Under the pieces are notes generated by a model that did no database searches, was not told the DNA's origin, and worked only from the letters and a program-made list of their open reading frames with translations. The translations under genes and the position numbers were made by a program. DNA of 17,619 nucleotides from JBQCHF01 sp051953655 (GTDB taxonomy: Bacteria > Actinomycetota > Actinomycetes > Motilibacterales > Motilibacteraceae). Positions within the stretch are counted from its first letter, which is position 1, and every line of letters starts with the position of its first letter. The stretch covers positions 1 to 17,619 of the forward strand of contig JBQCIO010000150.1 in NCBI GenBank assembly GCA_051953655.1, written 5' to 3'. Below are positions 1-7,140 of the stretch, piece by piece.

Positions 1-88
1 GATTATGGGGGGTCCGGGGGGGCGGGTGTTACATCCCGCGACGGCGGGTTGGGCCGATGGTTTAATCGCCGTTATAGAATTTTAATTC
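1..88. other. Window edge without a gene; AT-rich patch
   Basis: No coding region is supported here. Positions about 58-90 form an AT-rich patch (TTTAATCGCC, GAATTTTAATTC) that stands out from the surrounding GC-rich DNA. A TAA at 83-85 is in frame with the permease fragment that begins at 89, so that reading frame does not extend upstream. The patch may mark a junction with lost DNA or an assembly edge. Confidence 0.5.
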
Positions 89-586
89 ATGGTCCGCGGC
101 GCCCGACACGCGGCCCGGCGCCTGGTGCTGGCCGGGCTGGCACCGGTTCGGTTGCTGGCCGCGCGGGCAGGCGCCGGGCTGAGTCTGGCGCTGGTCGCCT
201 CCGCCGCGGCGCTCGTCGCACTGGCTGCTCGCACCGGGCTGGGCGCCCACCCCGCCCGGGTGGTCGCCGGAACGATCATGTTCGCGGTCATCTACCTCAC
301 CTTGGGGGCCCTGGTGGGGGTTTTGGTCGCCGACCCGGTCAACGGCACGGTGCTGGTGCTGTTCGTCTGGATCCTTGACATCTTCTTCGGCCCCGTTCTC
401 GGTGCCGCAGACCTGCTGCCCACCCGCGTCCTGCCCACCCACTTCGTGACCCTGTGGATGGTCGACCTGCCCTCCCACCATGCCGGCCGGGTGGGTGACC
501 TCGGCTGGGCCCTGGTCTGGATGGCTGGCGCGATCACCCTCGGCTGCGCGGTGTTGCTGGGCGTGTCCCGCATCTCCCACGGCCCT
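89..586 (+). pseudogene. ABC-2 type transporter permease, C-terminal fragment
   Basis: The 166-residue product is hydrophobic, with four likely membrane segments at about residues 31-48, 58-80, 87-106 and 142-159. The pattern of a loop with DPVNGT before the third segment and a PTRVLPTHFVTLW stretch after it resembles the C-terminal half of ABC-2 type permeases, which normally have about six segments. No ribosome binding site precedes ATG 89, and an in-frame TAA lies two codons upstream, so the N-terminal half is missing. The terminating TGA (587-589) appears to be the first three bases of the adjoining IS3-family element, so the C-terminus may also be cut by a few residues. No ATPase partner is present in the window. 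The family call is by hydropathy and pattern only. Confidence 0.5.
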
Positions 587-607
587 TGATCCTGGTTCTT
601 GGACACG
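587..607 (+). repeat. Left terminal inverted repeat of IS element A
   Basis: Pairs with 3371-3391, 18/21 identical. The core GGTTCTTGGACACG (594-607) is perfect in both ends. The TGA at its tip provides the stop codon of the upstream permease fragment. Confidence 0.85.
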
Positions 608-648
608 CTGAACCCAGCACTGCTGGAGAAGCGAGATGATCCGGAGCT

Positions 649-1020
649 ATGGCCAGGAAGCACTACTCGGAGGAGTTCCGCCGGCAGGCCGTCGACTTGT
701 ACGAGTCCACGCCGGGGGCCACGGTCCGCGGCATCGCTGAGGACCTCGGCATCGAGCGCGGGACGCTACGGCAGTGGCTCCACGCGCACGGGACCGGCAA
801 GAAGACCGCCGCGGACGGCAGCCCGACCACCAGCCCGCTACGGGCCACGCCGACCGGGCGAGGCGCCGCGGACGGCCCGGTGGATGAGACCCCGGAGCAG
901 AAGATCGCCCGGCTGGAGGCGCGGGTCGCCGAGCTCGAGGTGAGCGAGCGCAAGCTGGCCACCGAGCGGGAGATCCTGCAGCGGGCGGCCAAGTATTTCG
1001 CCGGGGAGACGCGCTGGTGA
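649..1020 (+). CDS. IS3-family transposase OrfA (HTH protein)
   Basis: The 123-residue product begins MARKHYSEEFRRQAVDLYE, the classic opening of IS3 OrfA. It has a helix-turn-helix at about residues 10-50 (GIAEDLGIERGTLRQWLHAHG) and a leucine-zipper-like coiled coil near the C-terminus (KIARLEARVAELEVSERKLATERE), followed by the usual ILQRAAKYFAGE. It binds the element's ends and normally is also made as an OrfAB fusion by -1 frameshifting. OrfB begins at GTG 1017 in the -1 frame, overlapping the stop of OrfA by four bases (GTGA). A Gly/Pro/Thr-rich linker at residues 48-82 is longer than in many relatives. The gene itself is intact. Confidence 0.92.
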   Translation: MARKHYSEEFRRQAVDLYESTPGATVRGIAEDLGIERGTLRQWLHAHGTGKKTAADGSPTTSPLRATPTGRGAADGPVDETPEQKIARLEARVAELEVSERKLATEREILQRAAKYFAGETRW

Positions 1021-1625
1021 GTCGCTTCCAGTTCGTCGCCGACCACTGCGCCACCTTCGAGGTGAAGCGACTGTGCCAGCTGCTCGAGGTCGAGCGGTCC
1101 TCCTACTACGCCTGGCGCAACGCGGCCCCGGCCCGCGCCGCCCGCGCGGCCGAGGACGCCGCCCTGGCCGAGCGGATCCGGACCGTGCACGCCGCGGACA
1201 ACACCGTCGGCGCCCCGCGGGTCACCGCTGAGCTCAACGACGGCGCCCCGCCCGAGCAGAGGGTGAACCACAAGCGGGTGGCCCGGGTGATGCGCGCCCA
1301 CGGCATCGCCGGCTACGTCAAGAAGCGGCGGGTGCGCACCACCATCCCGGCGCAGAGCCAGGCGAAGGTGCCGGACCTGCTGCACCGGGACTTCACCGCC
1401 GACGCGCCCAACCGGCGCTACGTCGGAGACATCACCTACCTGCCGCTGGCCGACGGGTCGAACCTCTACCTGGCCACCGTCATCGACTGCTACAGCCGCC
1501 GCCTGGTCGGCTGGGCCCTCGCGGACCACATGCGCACCGCCCTGGTCACCCAGGCGCTGCAGACGGCCGCCGCGACCCGCGGCAGCCTCGCCGGGGCCAT
1601 CTTTCACTCCGACCACGGGTCGGTC
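1017..1625 (+). pseudogene. IS3-family transposase OrfB, 5' part (split by IS30 insertion)
   Basis: The reading frame encodes the first 203 codons of an IS3 OrfB: an N-terminal HTH_21-type region (LCQLLEVERSSYYAWRN), then the rve integrase core with the first catalytic Asp in YVGDITYLPL and the second in FHSDHGSV. The frame breaks after Val (GTC 1623-1625) where the IS30-family element begins. Joining to 3075 after removing the insert and one GTC copy restores SDHGSVYTSQDY in frame, giving a 298-residue protein of normal IS3 length. The third catalytic residue (Glu) lies in the distal part, so the gene is inactive as it stands. Confidence 0.9.
1623..1625 (+). repeat. Target-site duplication GTC (left copy) of the IS30-family element
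   Basis: GTC at 1623-1625 and GTC at 3072-3074 flank the element. Only one is needed to restore the IS3 orfB frame. Three base pairs is within the 2-3 bp usual for IS30-family insertions. Confidence 0.75.
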
Positions 1626-1653
1626 GGCGGGCTCAACCGGTGGTCGCAACACC
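1626..1653 (+). repeat. Left inverted repeat of the IS30-family element
   Basis: Pairs with 3044-3071, 24/28 identical. Mismatches fall at the first two bases and at 1644-1645. Confidence 0.85.
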
Positions 1654-1675
1654 TCGTGATGGTGGAGGTGTGGTG

Positions 1676-3064
1676 GTGCGTCGTCAGCAGAGGGCGGATC
1701 GTGCGGTGCGGCCGGGGATGCGCTCGCCGGGGCGGCCGTGTCCGCCTCGGCAGGTGGAGCGGGCGTTCTGGCGCCTGATCGCGCAGGGGATGACCAGCGA
1801 GGCGGCCGGGGTGGCGGTCGGCGTGTCGGGCCCGGTGGGCTCACGCTGGTTCCGTCACGGTGGCGGGATGCCGCCGCTGAGTCTGGCCGAGCCTTCGGGC
1901 CGGTACCTGTCCTTCGCTGAGCGCGAGGAGATCGCGCTGCTGCACGCCCAGGAGGTCGGGGTGCGGGAGATCGCCCGGCGCATCGGGCGGGACGGTTCGA
2001 CGATCTCGCGGGAGCTGCGTCGCAACGCGGCGACCCGCGGGGGCAAGCTGGAGTACCGGGCCTCGGTGGCCCAGTGGAAGGCCGAGACCGCGGCTAAGCG
2101 CCCCAAGACCGCGAAGCTGGTGGCCAACCCTGAGTTGCGCGACTACGTGCAGGAACGACTGGCCGGGAACCTGCAGCGCGCGGACGGCACGGTCGCCGAG
2201 GGGCCCGCGGCGGCCTGGAAGGGGCGGAACAAGCCCCGCCGGCAGGACCGGCGGTGGGCGACGGCGTGGAGCCCGGAGCAGATCGCGCACCGGCTGCCGA
2301 TCGACTTCCCCGACGATGAGTCCATGCGCATCAGCCACGAGGCGATCTACCAGTCCCTGTTCATCCAGGGCCGCGGCGCGCTCAAGCGGGAGCTGGTGGC
2401 GTGCCTGCGCACCGGCCGGGCGCTTCGGGTGCCGCGGGAACGCTCGCGCCACAAGGCCCAAGGCCACGTCACCGCCGACGTGGTCATCAGTGAACGACCG
2501 GCCGAGGTCGAGGACCGGGCTGTTCCCGGGCACTGGGAAGGGGACCTGATCATCGGACTGGAGCACTCGGCGGTCGGCACGCTGGTCGAACGCAGCACCC
2601 GCTACACCATGCTGGTGCACCTGCCCCGAGCTGAAGGCTTCGGCGTCATCCCGCGCACCAGAAACGGACCGGCGCTGGCCGGCCACGGCGCGGTTGCGAT
2701 GAAGGATGCCTTAGCAGCGACGATGAGCACCCTGCCCGAGCAGCTGCGCCGTTCCCTGACGTGGGACCGCGGCAAGGAGCTCGCCCAGCACGTCCAGTTC
2801 AAGGTCGACACCGGGATCGCGGTCTACTTCGCCGACCCGCATTCGCCCTGGCAGCGCGGCACGAACGAGAACACCAACGGGCTGCTACGCCAGTACTTTC
2901 CCAAGGGCACCGACCTGTCCCGCTGGAGCGAGCAGGAGCTGCAGGCTGTCAGCGCAGCCCTCAACGGCAGACCCCGCGAGGTCCTCGGATGGCGCACACC
3001 GGCCGAGGCACTCGAGGAGCATCTACGCTGCCTGCAACAGGCCGGTGTTGCATCCACCGGTTGA
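1676..3064 (+). CDS. IS30-family DDE transposase
   Basis: The 462-residue transposase has a divergent N-terminal helix-turn-helix, then the typical IS30 HTH (SFAEREEIALLHAQ...GVREIARRIGRDGSTISRELRRN), and a C-terminal rve/DDE catalytic domain. The catalytic triad is visible: Asp290 in HWEGDLIIG, Asp364 in LTWDRGKELA and Glu398 in RGTNENTNGLLRQYFPKG, with the 33-residue D-E spacing expected. I chose GTG 1676 because GGAGGT (1664-1669) lies 6 bases upstream. The frame stays open up to a GTG at 1640 inside the inverted repeat, and GTG 1670 and 1673 are alternatives. No disabling mutation is visible, so this is probably the last element to have arrived at this spot and may be active. Confidence 0.93.
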   Translation: MRRQQRADRAVRPGMRSPGRPCPPRQVERAFWRLIAQGMTSEAAGVAVGVSGPVGSRWFRHGGGMPPLSLAEPSGRYLSFAEREEIALLHAQEVGVREIARRIGRDGSTISRELRRNAATRGGKLEYRASVAQWKAETAAKRPKTAKLVANPELRDYVQERLAGNLQRADGTVAEGPAAAWKGRNKPRRQDRRWATAWSPEQIAHRLPIDFPDDESMRISHEAIYQSLFIQGRGALKRELVACLRTGRALRVPRERSRHKAQGHVTADVVISERPAEVEDRAVPGHWEGDLIIGLEHSAVGTLVERSTRYTMLVHLPRAEGFGVIPRTRNGPALAGHGAVAMKDALAATMSTLPEQLRRSLTWDRGKELAQHVQFKVDTGIAVYFADPHSPWQRGTNENTNGLLRQYFPKGTDLSRWSEQELQAVSAALNGRPREVLGWRTPAEALEEHLRCLQQAGVASTG

Positions 3065-3071
3065 GCCCGGT
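3044..3071 (-). repeat. Right inverted repeat of the IS30-family element
   Basis: The reverse complement begins ACCGGGCTCAACCGGTGG and matches the left end. It overlaps the last codons and stop (TGA 3062-3064) of the transposase gene. Confidence 0.85.
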
Positions 3072-3074
3072 GTC

Positions 3075-3362
3075 TACACATCTCAGGACTACGCCCGTCT
3101 GTGCGCTCAGCTGGGCGTGACCCAGTCGATGGGCGCCGTCGGCTCCTCGGCCGACAACGCCCTGGCCGAGTCGTTCAACGCCGCCCTCAAGCGCGAGGTG
3201 CTGCAGGACGCGGCCTGCTGGCCCGACGAGCTGACCTGCCGACGAGAAGTCTTCCGCTGGCTCACCCGCTACAACACCAAGCGACGCCACTCCTGGTGCC
3301 GCTACCTGCCACCCGTGACCTACGAAGCCCACTACACAGGTAGGCTGCAGGACGCCGCCTAA
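3075..3362 (+). pseudogene. IS3-family transposase OrfB, 3' part
   Basis: Begins YTSQDYARLCAQLGVTQSMG and carries SSADNALAESFNAALKREVL, which holds the catalytic Glu of the DDE triad, then the closing RWLTRYNTKRRHSW segment and a TAA stop (3360-3362). It is in frame with 1017-1625 once the IS30-family element and one GTC are removed. It has no start codon or ribosome binding site of its own that looks used. Confidence 0.9.
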
Positions 3363-3370
3363 CCACACCC

Positions 3371-3391
3371 CGTGTCCAAGAACCGGGGCCA
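3371..3391 (-). repeat. Right terminal inverted repeat of IS element A
   Basis: Read on the minus strand it matches the left end at 587-607 with three mismatches and ends in CA on the plus strand, as IS3-family ends do. It lies 8 bases after the orfB stop codon. Confidence 0.85.
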
Positions 3392-3401
3392 GGGCCCCAC
3401 G

Positions 3402-3424
3402 GCCGAGCCGCCTGTTCGGCTTTT
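3402..3424 (+). terminator. Weak intrinsic terminator candidate downstream of IS element A
   Basis: A 5-bp stem GCCGA (3402-3406) / TCGGC (3416-3420) with a 9-base loop is followed directly by TTTT. The short stem makes this a modest candidate. Confidence 0.35.
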
Positions 3425-3459
3425 AGTGTGGGTTCACGGGGTGCAAATGGCGCACGCTG

Positions 3460-3492
3460 AGCGCGCCCTGGTTCGTAGAGCCGGGGCGCGCT
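3460..3492. terminator. Strong hairpin between IS element A and merR, possible terminator for merR
   Basis: AGCGCGCCCTGG (3460-3471) pairs with CCGGGGCGCGCT (3481-3492): 12 bp with one T-G wobble and a 9-base loop. It lies about 120 bases past the merR stop on the minus strand. There is no T-tract, as is common for actinobacterial terminators. The rest of 3392-3609 contains no gene that I can support. Confidence 0.4.
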
Positions 3493-3609
3493 TCGTCATG
3501 AGCGGCGCCACCCTCGGGCACCGGTAGCGTCGCAGCCCGGGTCGGCTTCCCTGCTCAGGCGGGGCGTGTCGGCGTGTCGGCCCAGGGCCGCTCCGCTGGC
3601 TTCGTTCTC

Positions 3610-3999
3610 CTACAGGTAGCGGCAGACGTCCTCGGGCCGGCAGGTGTCGGGGTCGGCTTCGTTGGCGTTGTCACGCAGCTGTGCGACCGTCTCTCGGAGC
3701 GCTTGCAGCTCGGCGATTCGCCGGTCGAGGTCGGCGAGTCTGGAGCTGAGCAGCCGGTTCACGTGCCGGCACGGGGTGGTTCCCCCGTCGCGCAGCTCGA
3801 TGACGTCGCGAATCTGGGCCAGTGTCAGGCCGGCGGCACGGCCGCGGCGGATGAAGTCGAGCCGGTCCACGGCCTCGGCAGTGAACTGGCGGTAGCCGTT
3901 CGCGGTGCGTTCGGCAGGGGTGAGCAGGCCGGCGTCCTCGTAGAACCGCAACGTCTTCGGGCTGGTGCCGGTGGCCTTGGCGAGTTCGCCGATGCGCAT
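3610..3999 (-). CDS. merR: MerR-family heavy-metal-responsive regulator
   Basis: The 129-residue protein starts MRIGELAKATGTSPKTLRFYEDAGLL, the N-terminal winged-helix DNA-binding domain of the MerR family (residues 1-70). A dimerisation helix follows (SSRLADLDRRIAELQALRETVAQL, about 85-108), then a short Cys-containing metal-binding tail. Cys77, Cys120 and Cys126 are candidate ligands. MerR of Tn501 also uses three Cys, but with different spacing (82/117/126), so mercury specificity is inferred mainly from the neighbour merA. I chose ATG at 3999 because it gives the family-standard N-terminus; the frame stays open further upstream but without family sequence. The gene is divergent from merA and shares its promoter region. 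It probably represses and metal-activates the promoter at 4022-4052. Confidence 0.85.
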   Translation of the reverse strand: MRIGELAKATGTSPKTLRFYEDAGLLTPAERTANGYRQFTAEAVDRLDFIRRGRAAGLTLAQIRDVIELRDGGTTPCRHVNRLLSSRLADLDRRIAELQALRETVAQLRDNANEADPDTCRPEDVCRYL

Positions 4000-4021
4000 G
4001 GCGGTCTCCTGCTGTGTCGGC

Positions 4022-4052
4022 TTGACCTTCCAGCACGGTGGAAGGTTGATGC
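4022..4052 (+). promoter_or_regulatory. MerR-type metal-responsive promoter/operator for merA
   Basis: A -35 box TTGACC (4022-4027) and a -10-like TGATGC (4047-4052) are 19 bp apart, the overlong spacer used by MerR-family activators. A perfect dyad CCTTCCA (4026-4032) / TGGAAGG (4039-4045) fills the spacer and is centred between the boxes. It closely resembles the known CueR/MerR-type operators (TTGACCTTCC...GGAAGG). It points at merA, whose start is 45 bases downstream of the -10. Confidence 0.8.
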
Positions 4053-4096
4053 TGGTTCCAGTCAAGCACCCCAGGCAGAGTGGAAGGGAAGCACCC

Positions 4097-5488
4097 ATGG
4101 CGCAGGACTACCAGGTCGACTTGGCCGTCATCGGTTCCGGCGGTGCGGCGAGGGCCGCGGGCATCGCCGCCAGGCAGGCAGGGGCGAGCGTGGTGCTGGT
4201 CGAGTCCGGAGTGCTGGGCGGCACGTGCGTGAACGTGGGCTGCGTTCCGTCGAAGATGCTGCTGGCTGCGGCCGGTGCCCGGCACGCGGCGCTTACGAAC
4301 CCGTTCGGCGGGTCGCCGACCAGCGCCGACGGCGTGGACCTCGCTGCACTGGTGGCGCAGAAGTCCGAACTTGTCCGGTCGCTGCGGCAGCACAAGTACG
4401 CCGACGTTGCTGCTGCTTGGGGGTTCCCGGTCCGGGCGGGTCAGGCCAGGTTCGTGGACCAGGACACCTTGGACGTGGACGGCAAGCTGCTCAGAGCGCG
4501 TGCCTACGTCATCGCCACGGGCGCCGAGCCTCACACCGGAGGCATCGCGGGCATCGACGCGGTGGAGTACCTGACCTCGACCACCGCGATGGAGCTCACC
4601 GAGGTCCCCGAGTCGTTGGTGGTCATCGGCGGTGGATACGTCGGCCTGGAGCAGGCCCAGTTGTTCGCGCATCTCGGCTCCCGGGTCACGGTCGTCGGCC
4701 GGTTGGCGCCACAGGCCGAGCCGGAGCTGCGCGAGGTGATGCGCGGGGTCTTCGCCGGCGACGGCGTCACGGTCATCGAAGAGCACGCCACCAGCGTGAC
4801 GACCGGCAGCGGCGGGCTGGTCACCGTGACCACCAAATCGGGCGGGGAGGCGACCGGGCACCGGCTGCTGGTGGCGACCGGACGCCGCCCGGGCACCGCC
4901 GCGCTCGACCTTGCCACCGCCGGGGTGGAGACCGACGCCCGTGGCTTCATCACCATCGACGCGCACCAGCGCACGAGCAACCCGAAGGTGTACGCGGCCG
5001 GGGATGTTGCCGGCACGCCGCAGTACGTGTACGTCGCCGCGGCGGCCGGGCGGGTCGCGGCCACCAACGCCCTGGCCGGCGACGACACCCCCGCCGCCTC
5101 GGTGGACTACACCGGCATGCCGGCGGTCATGTTCACCCGCCCGCAGTTAGCGTCCGCGGGACTGACCGAATCGCAGGCGCTGGCCCGGGGGCACGCCTGC
5201 GCCTGCCGTGTCCTGAGCCTCTCGGACGTGCCGCGGGCGCTGGTCAACCACGACACCCGCGGTGCGGTGAAACTGGTCGCGGACGTTGGGACCGGCAAGG
5301 TCCTCGGGGTGCACGCGGTCGCCGACGGCGCCGGCGAGATGATGCTCGCCGTTATCTACGCCATCAAGGCCGGGATGACCGTCGGCGACCTCGCCGACAC
5401 CTGGGCGCCGTACCTGACGATGGCCGAGAGCCTGCGCATCGCGGCGGGCTTGTTCCGCGACGAGATGCCCACGTCCTGCTGTGCCTGA
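4097..5488 (+). CDS. merA: Mercuric reductase (Hg(II) to Hg(0)), core enzyme without NmerA domain
   Basis: The 463-residue cytoplasmic flavoprotein disulfide reductase would reduce Hg(II) to volatile Hg(0) with NADPH. The FAD-binding motif is GSGGAA (residues 13-18) and the redox-active pair is Cys44/Cys49 in GGTCVNVGCVPSK. The NADPH-binding motif is IGGGYVGLE (about 177-185) and the second FAD motif is AGDVAGTPQYVYVAA (about 301-315). The dimerisation domain ends with SCCA, the vicinal Cys461-Cys462 pair that separates MerA from lipoamide dehydrogenases. The N-terminal HMA-like NmerA domain of Tn501 MerA is absent, as in many actinobacterial enzymes. ATG 4097 follows GGAAGGGAA (4082-4090) and opens directly into the Rossmann fold. 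Regulation is presumably by the divergent MerR at 4022-4052. Confidence 0.93.
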   Translation: MAQDYQVDLAVIGSGGAARAAGIAARQAGASVVLVESGVLGGTCVNVGCVPSKMLLAAAGARHAALTNPFGGSPTSADGVDLAALVAQKSELVRSLRQHKYADVAAAWGFPVRAGQARFVDQDTLDVDGKLLRARAYVIATGAEPHTGGIAGIDAVEYLTSTTAMELTEVPESLVVIGGGYVGLEQAQLFAHLGSRVTVVGRLAPQAEPELREVMRGVFAGDGVTVIEEHATSVTTGSGGLVTVTTKSGGEATGHRLLVATGRRPGTAALDLATAGVETDARGFITIDAHQRTSNPKVYAAGDVAGTPQYVYVAAAAGRVAATNALAGDDTPAASVDYTGMPAVMFTRPQLASAGLTESQALARGHACACRVLSLSDVPRALVNHDTRGAVKLVADVGTGKVLGVHAVADGAGEMMLAVIYAIKAGMTVGDLADTWAPYLTMAESLRIAAGLFRDEMPTSCCA

Positions 5489-5492
5489 TGCG

Positions 5493-5879
5493 TCAGCGGG
5501 GCAGGTAGGGGTTGTGGTTGACCCTGCCGGCGGGACGTGCCAGGCGCGGGTGGGTGATGGTGCGTGGCGCCCGGTTGCGCGCTGCCTGCACTGCCGCCTG
5601 TTCGTGCCATGTCATCCACAGCGCCAGCTCGTCGTAGGCGGGGTCAGTGGAGCGGGCGGTTAGCACCTTCTGGGCCGTGGCCCTTGCTTCAGTCAGGCTG
5701 CGGTTCTCGGCGAGGGACTGGCAGGCGAGTCGAGCTAGACGCGGTTCGAGCAGGTGAAGGTTTTTGGCCATGGCGGTGGCCAGGTAGTCGTTGCCGGCCA
5801 GGACGCGGTCGTGCTCCTCAGCGAAGGTGTAGACCATCCAGGCCATGTAGGCGGCCTCGCGAGGGTGGGTGGACGACTG
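5493..5879 (-). pseudogene. Unrecognised gene, 3' part only, cut by IS element B
   Basis: The minus strand reads 128 residues ending ...TITHPRLARPAGRVNHNPYLPR with strong actinobacterial codon usage (nearly all third positions G or C). The segment MAWMVYTFAEEHDRVLAGNDYLATAMAKNLHLLEPRLARL looks like a helical cytosolic protein, but I do not recognise the family. The frame runs straight into the left end of IS element B at 5880-5882, and no ribosome binding site precedes the internal Met codons, so the 5' part is probably lost. It converges with merA, whose stop codon lies 4 bases away. Confidence 0.6.
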
Positions 5880-5882
5880 ATG

Positions 5883-5903
5883 CGCCCCGGGTTCGGTGGA
5901 GGC
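5883..5903 (+). repeat. Left inverted repeat of IS element B
   Basis: Pairs with 8620-8640, 19/21 identical, with mismatches at 5894 and 5895. Confidence 0.8.
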
Positions 5904-5928
5904 TCTCGAACCTGGAAGGTTGAGAGTC

Positions 5929-6246
5929 ATGGGAGCACCGAGGAAGTACAGCGAGGAGCTGCGGGAGCGGGCCACGCGGATGGCGGTCGAGGCCCGGCAG
6001 GACCCGGCGACGCGGGTGGGAGCGATCAAGCGGGTCGCGGACCGGCTGGGGGTGCATCCGGAGGCGCTGCGGACCTGGGTGAAGCAGGCCGAGGTCGACT
6101 CCGGTGTGCGCCCGGGGACGACGAGCGAGGATTCGGCGCGGATTGCCGAGCTTGAGCGTGAGGTGCGTGAGCTGCGGCGGGCGAACACGATCCTGAAGCA
6201 GGCCTCGGCTTTCTTTGCGGCGGAGCTCGACCGCCCGTCTCGTTGA
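5929..6246 (+). CDS. IS3-family transposase OrfA (HTH protein)
   Basis: The 105-residue product starts MGAPRKYSEELRERATRMAVEAR and has the IS3 helix-turn-helix (GAIKRVADRLGVHPEALRTWVKQAE, about residues 28-52). A zipper-like coiled coil follows (IAELEREVRELRRANTILKQAS, about 72-93). ATG 5929 follows GGAAGG (5914-5919) at a somewhat long spacing. A GTG at 5896 lies inside the inverted repeat and is unlikely to be used. OrfB begins in the -1 frame at TTG 6243, overlapping this stop by four bases, so an OrfAB fusion by frameshifting is expected for the family. This protein clearly differs from the OrfA of IS element A, so the two elements belong to different IS3 subtypes. Confidence 0.92.
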   Translation: MGAPRKYSEELRERATRMAVEARQDPATRVGAIKRVADRLGVHPEALRTWVKQAEVDSGVRPGTTSEDSARIAELEREVRELRRANTILKQASAFFAAELDRPSR

Positions 6247-6947
6247 TCGTGGAGTTCGTCACCGAGCACCGGGACGAGCACGGGGTCGAGCCGATCTGCG
6301 CGGCGTTGAAGGACACCGCCGCCCAGATCGCCCCGTCCACCTACTGGGCCCGGACCAGCCCGGCCCGCCGCCCTTCGGCCAGGGCGGTGCGCGAGGCCGA
6401 GCTGCGCCCAGCGATCCGCGCCGTGCACAGCGAGAACCTCGGGGTCTACGGGGCCCGCAAGGTCCACGCCGCGTTGAACCGGAAGGGCGTCTCGGTGGCG
6501 CGCTGCACGGTGGAGCGGCTGATGCGGGCCGAGGGGCTGGCCGGGATCGCTCGGGAGAAGACTCGGCGCACCACGATCAGCGAGCCGACGGCGCCGCGGC
6601 CTGAGGACCTGGTGCGGCGCCGGTTCACCGCGGCCGCACCGAACCAGCTGTGGGTCGCGGACCTGACCTACGTGCGCACCCACGCCGGCTGGGTCTACGC
6701 CGCTTTCGTGATCGACGTGTTCTCCCGCTTCGTGGTCGGCTGGCAGGTCTCGACCTCGCTGCGCACCGACCTGGCCCTGGACGCTCTGGACATGGGCTTG
6801 TGGGCGCGCCGCCGCGCCGGGCAGGACGTGGCCGGGCTGACCCATCACAGCGACAGGGGCGTGCAATACCGAGCGGTGCGCTACACCGAACGCCTGGCCG
6901 AGGCCGAGGCGGTCGCCTCGGTCGGCAGCAAGGGCGATTCGTATGAC
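6243..6947 (+). pseudogene. IS3-family transposase OrfB, 5' part (split by IS110 insertion)
   Basis: Encodes 235 codons: an N-terminal region (FVTEHRDEHGVEPICAALK), an HTH_21 segment (GVYGARKVHAALNRKG) and the rve core with catalytic Asp residues in WVADLTYVRT and THHSDRGVQY. It stops abruptly after GSKGDSYD at 6945-6947. From there the frame reads into IS110 DNA for a dozen unrelated residues. The continuation NALAEAFNALFKAE resumes at 8355. Excision of 6948-8354 (1407 bp, a multiple of three) restores SYDNALAE and a 321-residue OrfB. Confidence 0.92.
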
Positions 6948-6959
6948 TGCGAGCATCCT

Positions 6960-7140
6960 GTTGTCGTCCCCACCCGGGTCTGACCCCTGCTTACGACCGG
7001 CCCTGCGGGTGCCCTGGCGTTGACGTGTCGGCCCGGGTGGGGACGCACCACCGGCCCGCTGACCGGGTGGGCAGTGACCTGATAGGAGCCTGACTCGACC
7101 AGGGTCTCATCGCAGTCCTGTCCGCCCACGCCGGCCAGCT
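6960..7140 (+). ncRNA. Putative bridge RNA of the IS110-family element
   Basis: Two successive stem-internal-loop structures are visible. Loop 1 is closed by a perfect 13-bp stem (6966-6978 / 7032-7044), extended by GAC/GTC (6982-6984 / 7027-7029). It holds TTACGAC (6991-6997) and GGCGTTG (7016-7022) on opposite sides of an apical hairpin (6999-7013). Loop 2 is closed by GTGGG/CCCAC (7067-7071 / 7125-7129), CAG/CTG and GAC/GTC (7076-7078 / 7115-7117). It holds ATAGGAGCCT (7082-7091) and TCGCAG (7110-7115). GGCGTTG is the exact complement of the right target CAACGCC (8354-8360), and TTACGAC resembles the left target GTATGAC. ATAGGAGC equals the right-end sequence 8344-8351, and TCGCAG is the complement of CTGCGA at 6947-6952. 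Target loop first and donor loop second is the order known for IS621. The exact RNA ends are not known. Confidence 0.7.

Larger units (their letters stand above)
1626..3071 (+). mobile_element. IS30-family insertion sequence, apparently intact
   Basis: A 1446-bp element with one transposase gene and terminal inverted repeats. The left end 1626-1653 matches the reverse complement of the right end 3044-3071 at 24 of 28 positions, including a perfect GGGCTCAACCGGTGG block and GCAACACC. It is flanked by a 3-bp GTC duplication and sits inside orfB of IS element A. Its length, single DDE gene and short duplication all fit IS30. Confidence 0.92.
587..3391 (+). mobile_element. IS element A: IS3-family insertion sequence, interrupted by an IS30-family element
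   Basis: The element has orfA (649-1020) and orfB (1017-1625 continued at 3075-3362) bounded by inverted repeats. The left end (587-607) starts TGATCCTGG and the right end (3371-3391), read on the minus strand, starts TGGCCCCGG. Both then continue GTTCTTGGACACG, giving 18 matches of 21. The 5'-TG...CA-3' termini are typical of IS3. No clean 3-4 bp target duplication is visible, so one flank may have been lost. Without the IS30 insertion the element would be about 1.36 kb, normal for IS3 family members. Confidence 0.88.

Noticed and set aside
576..3404. 9-bp direct repeat CCCACGGCC (576-584 and 3396-3404) as the target duplication of IS element A
   Set aside because: The copies sit 2 and 4 bases away from the inverted-repeat tips, and 9 bp is too long for IS3. 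Chance is plausible in this GC-rich DNA.
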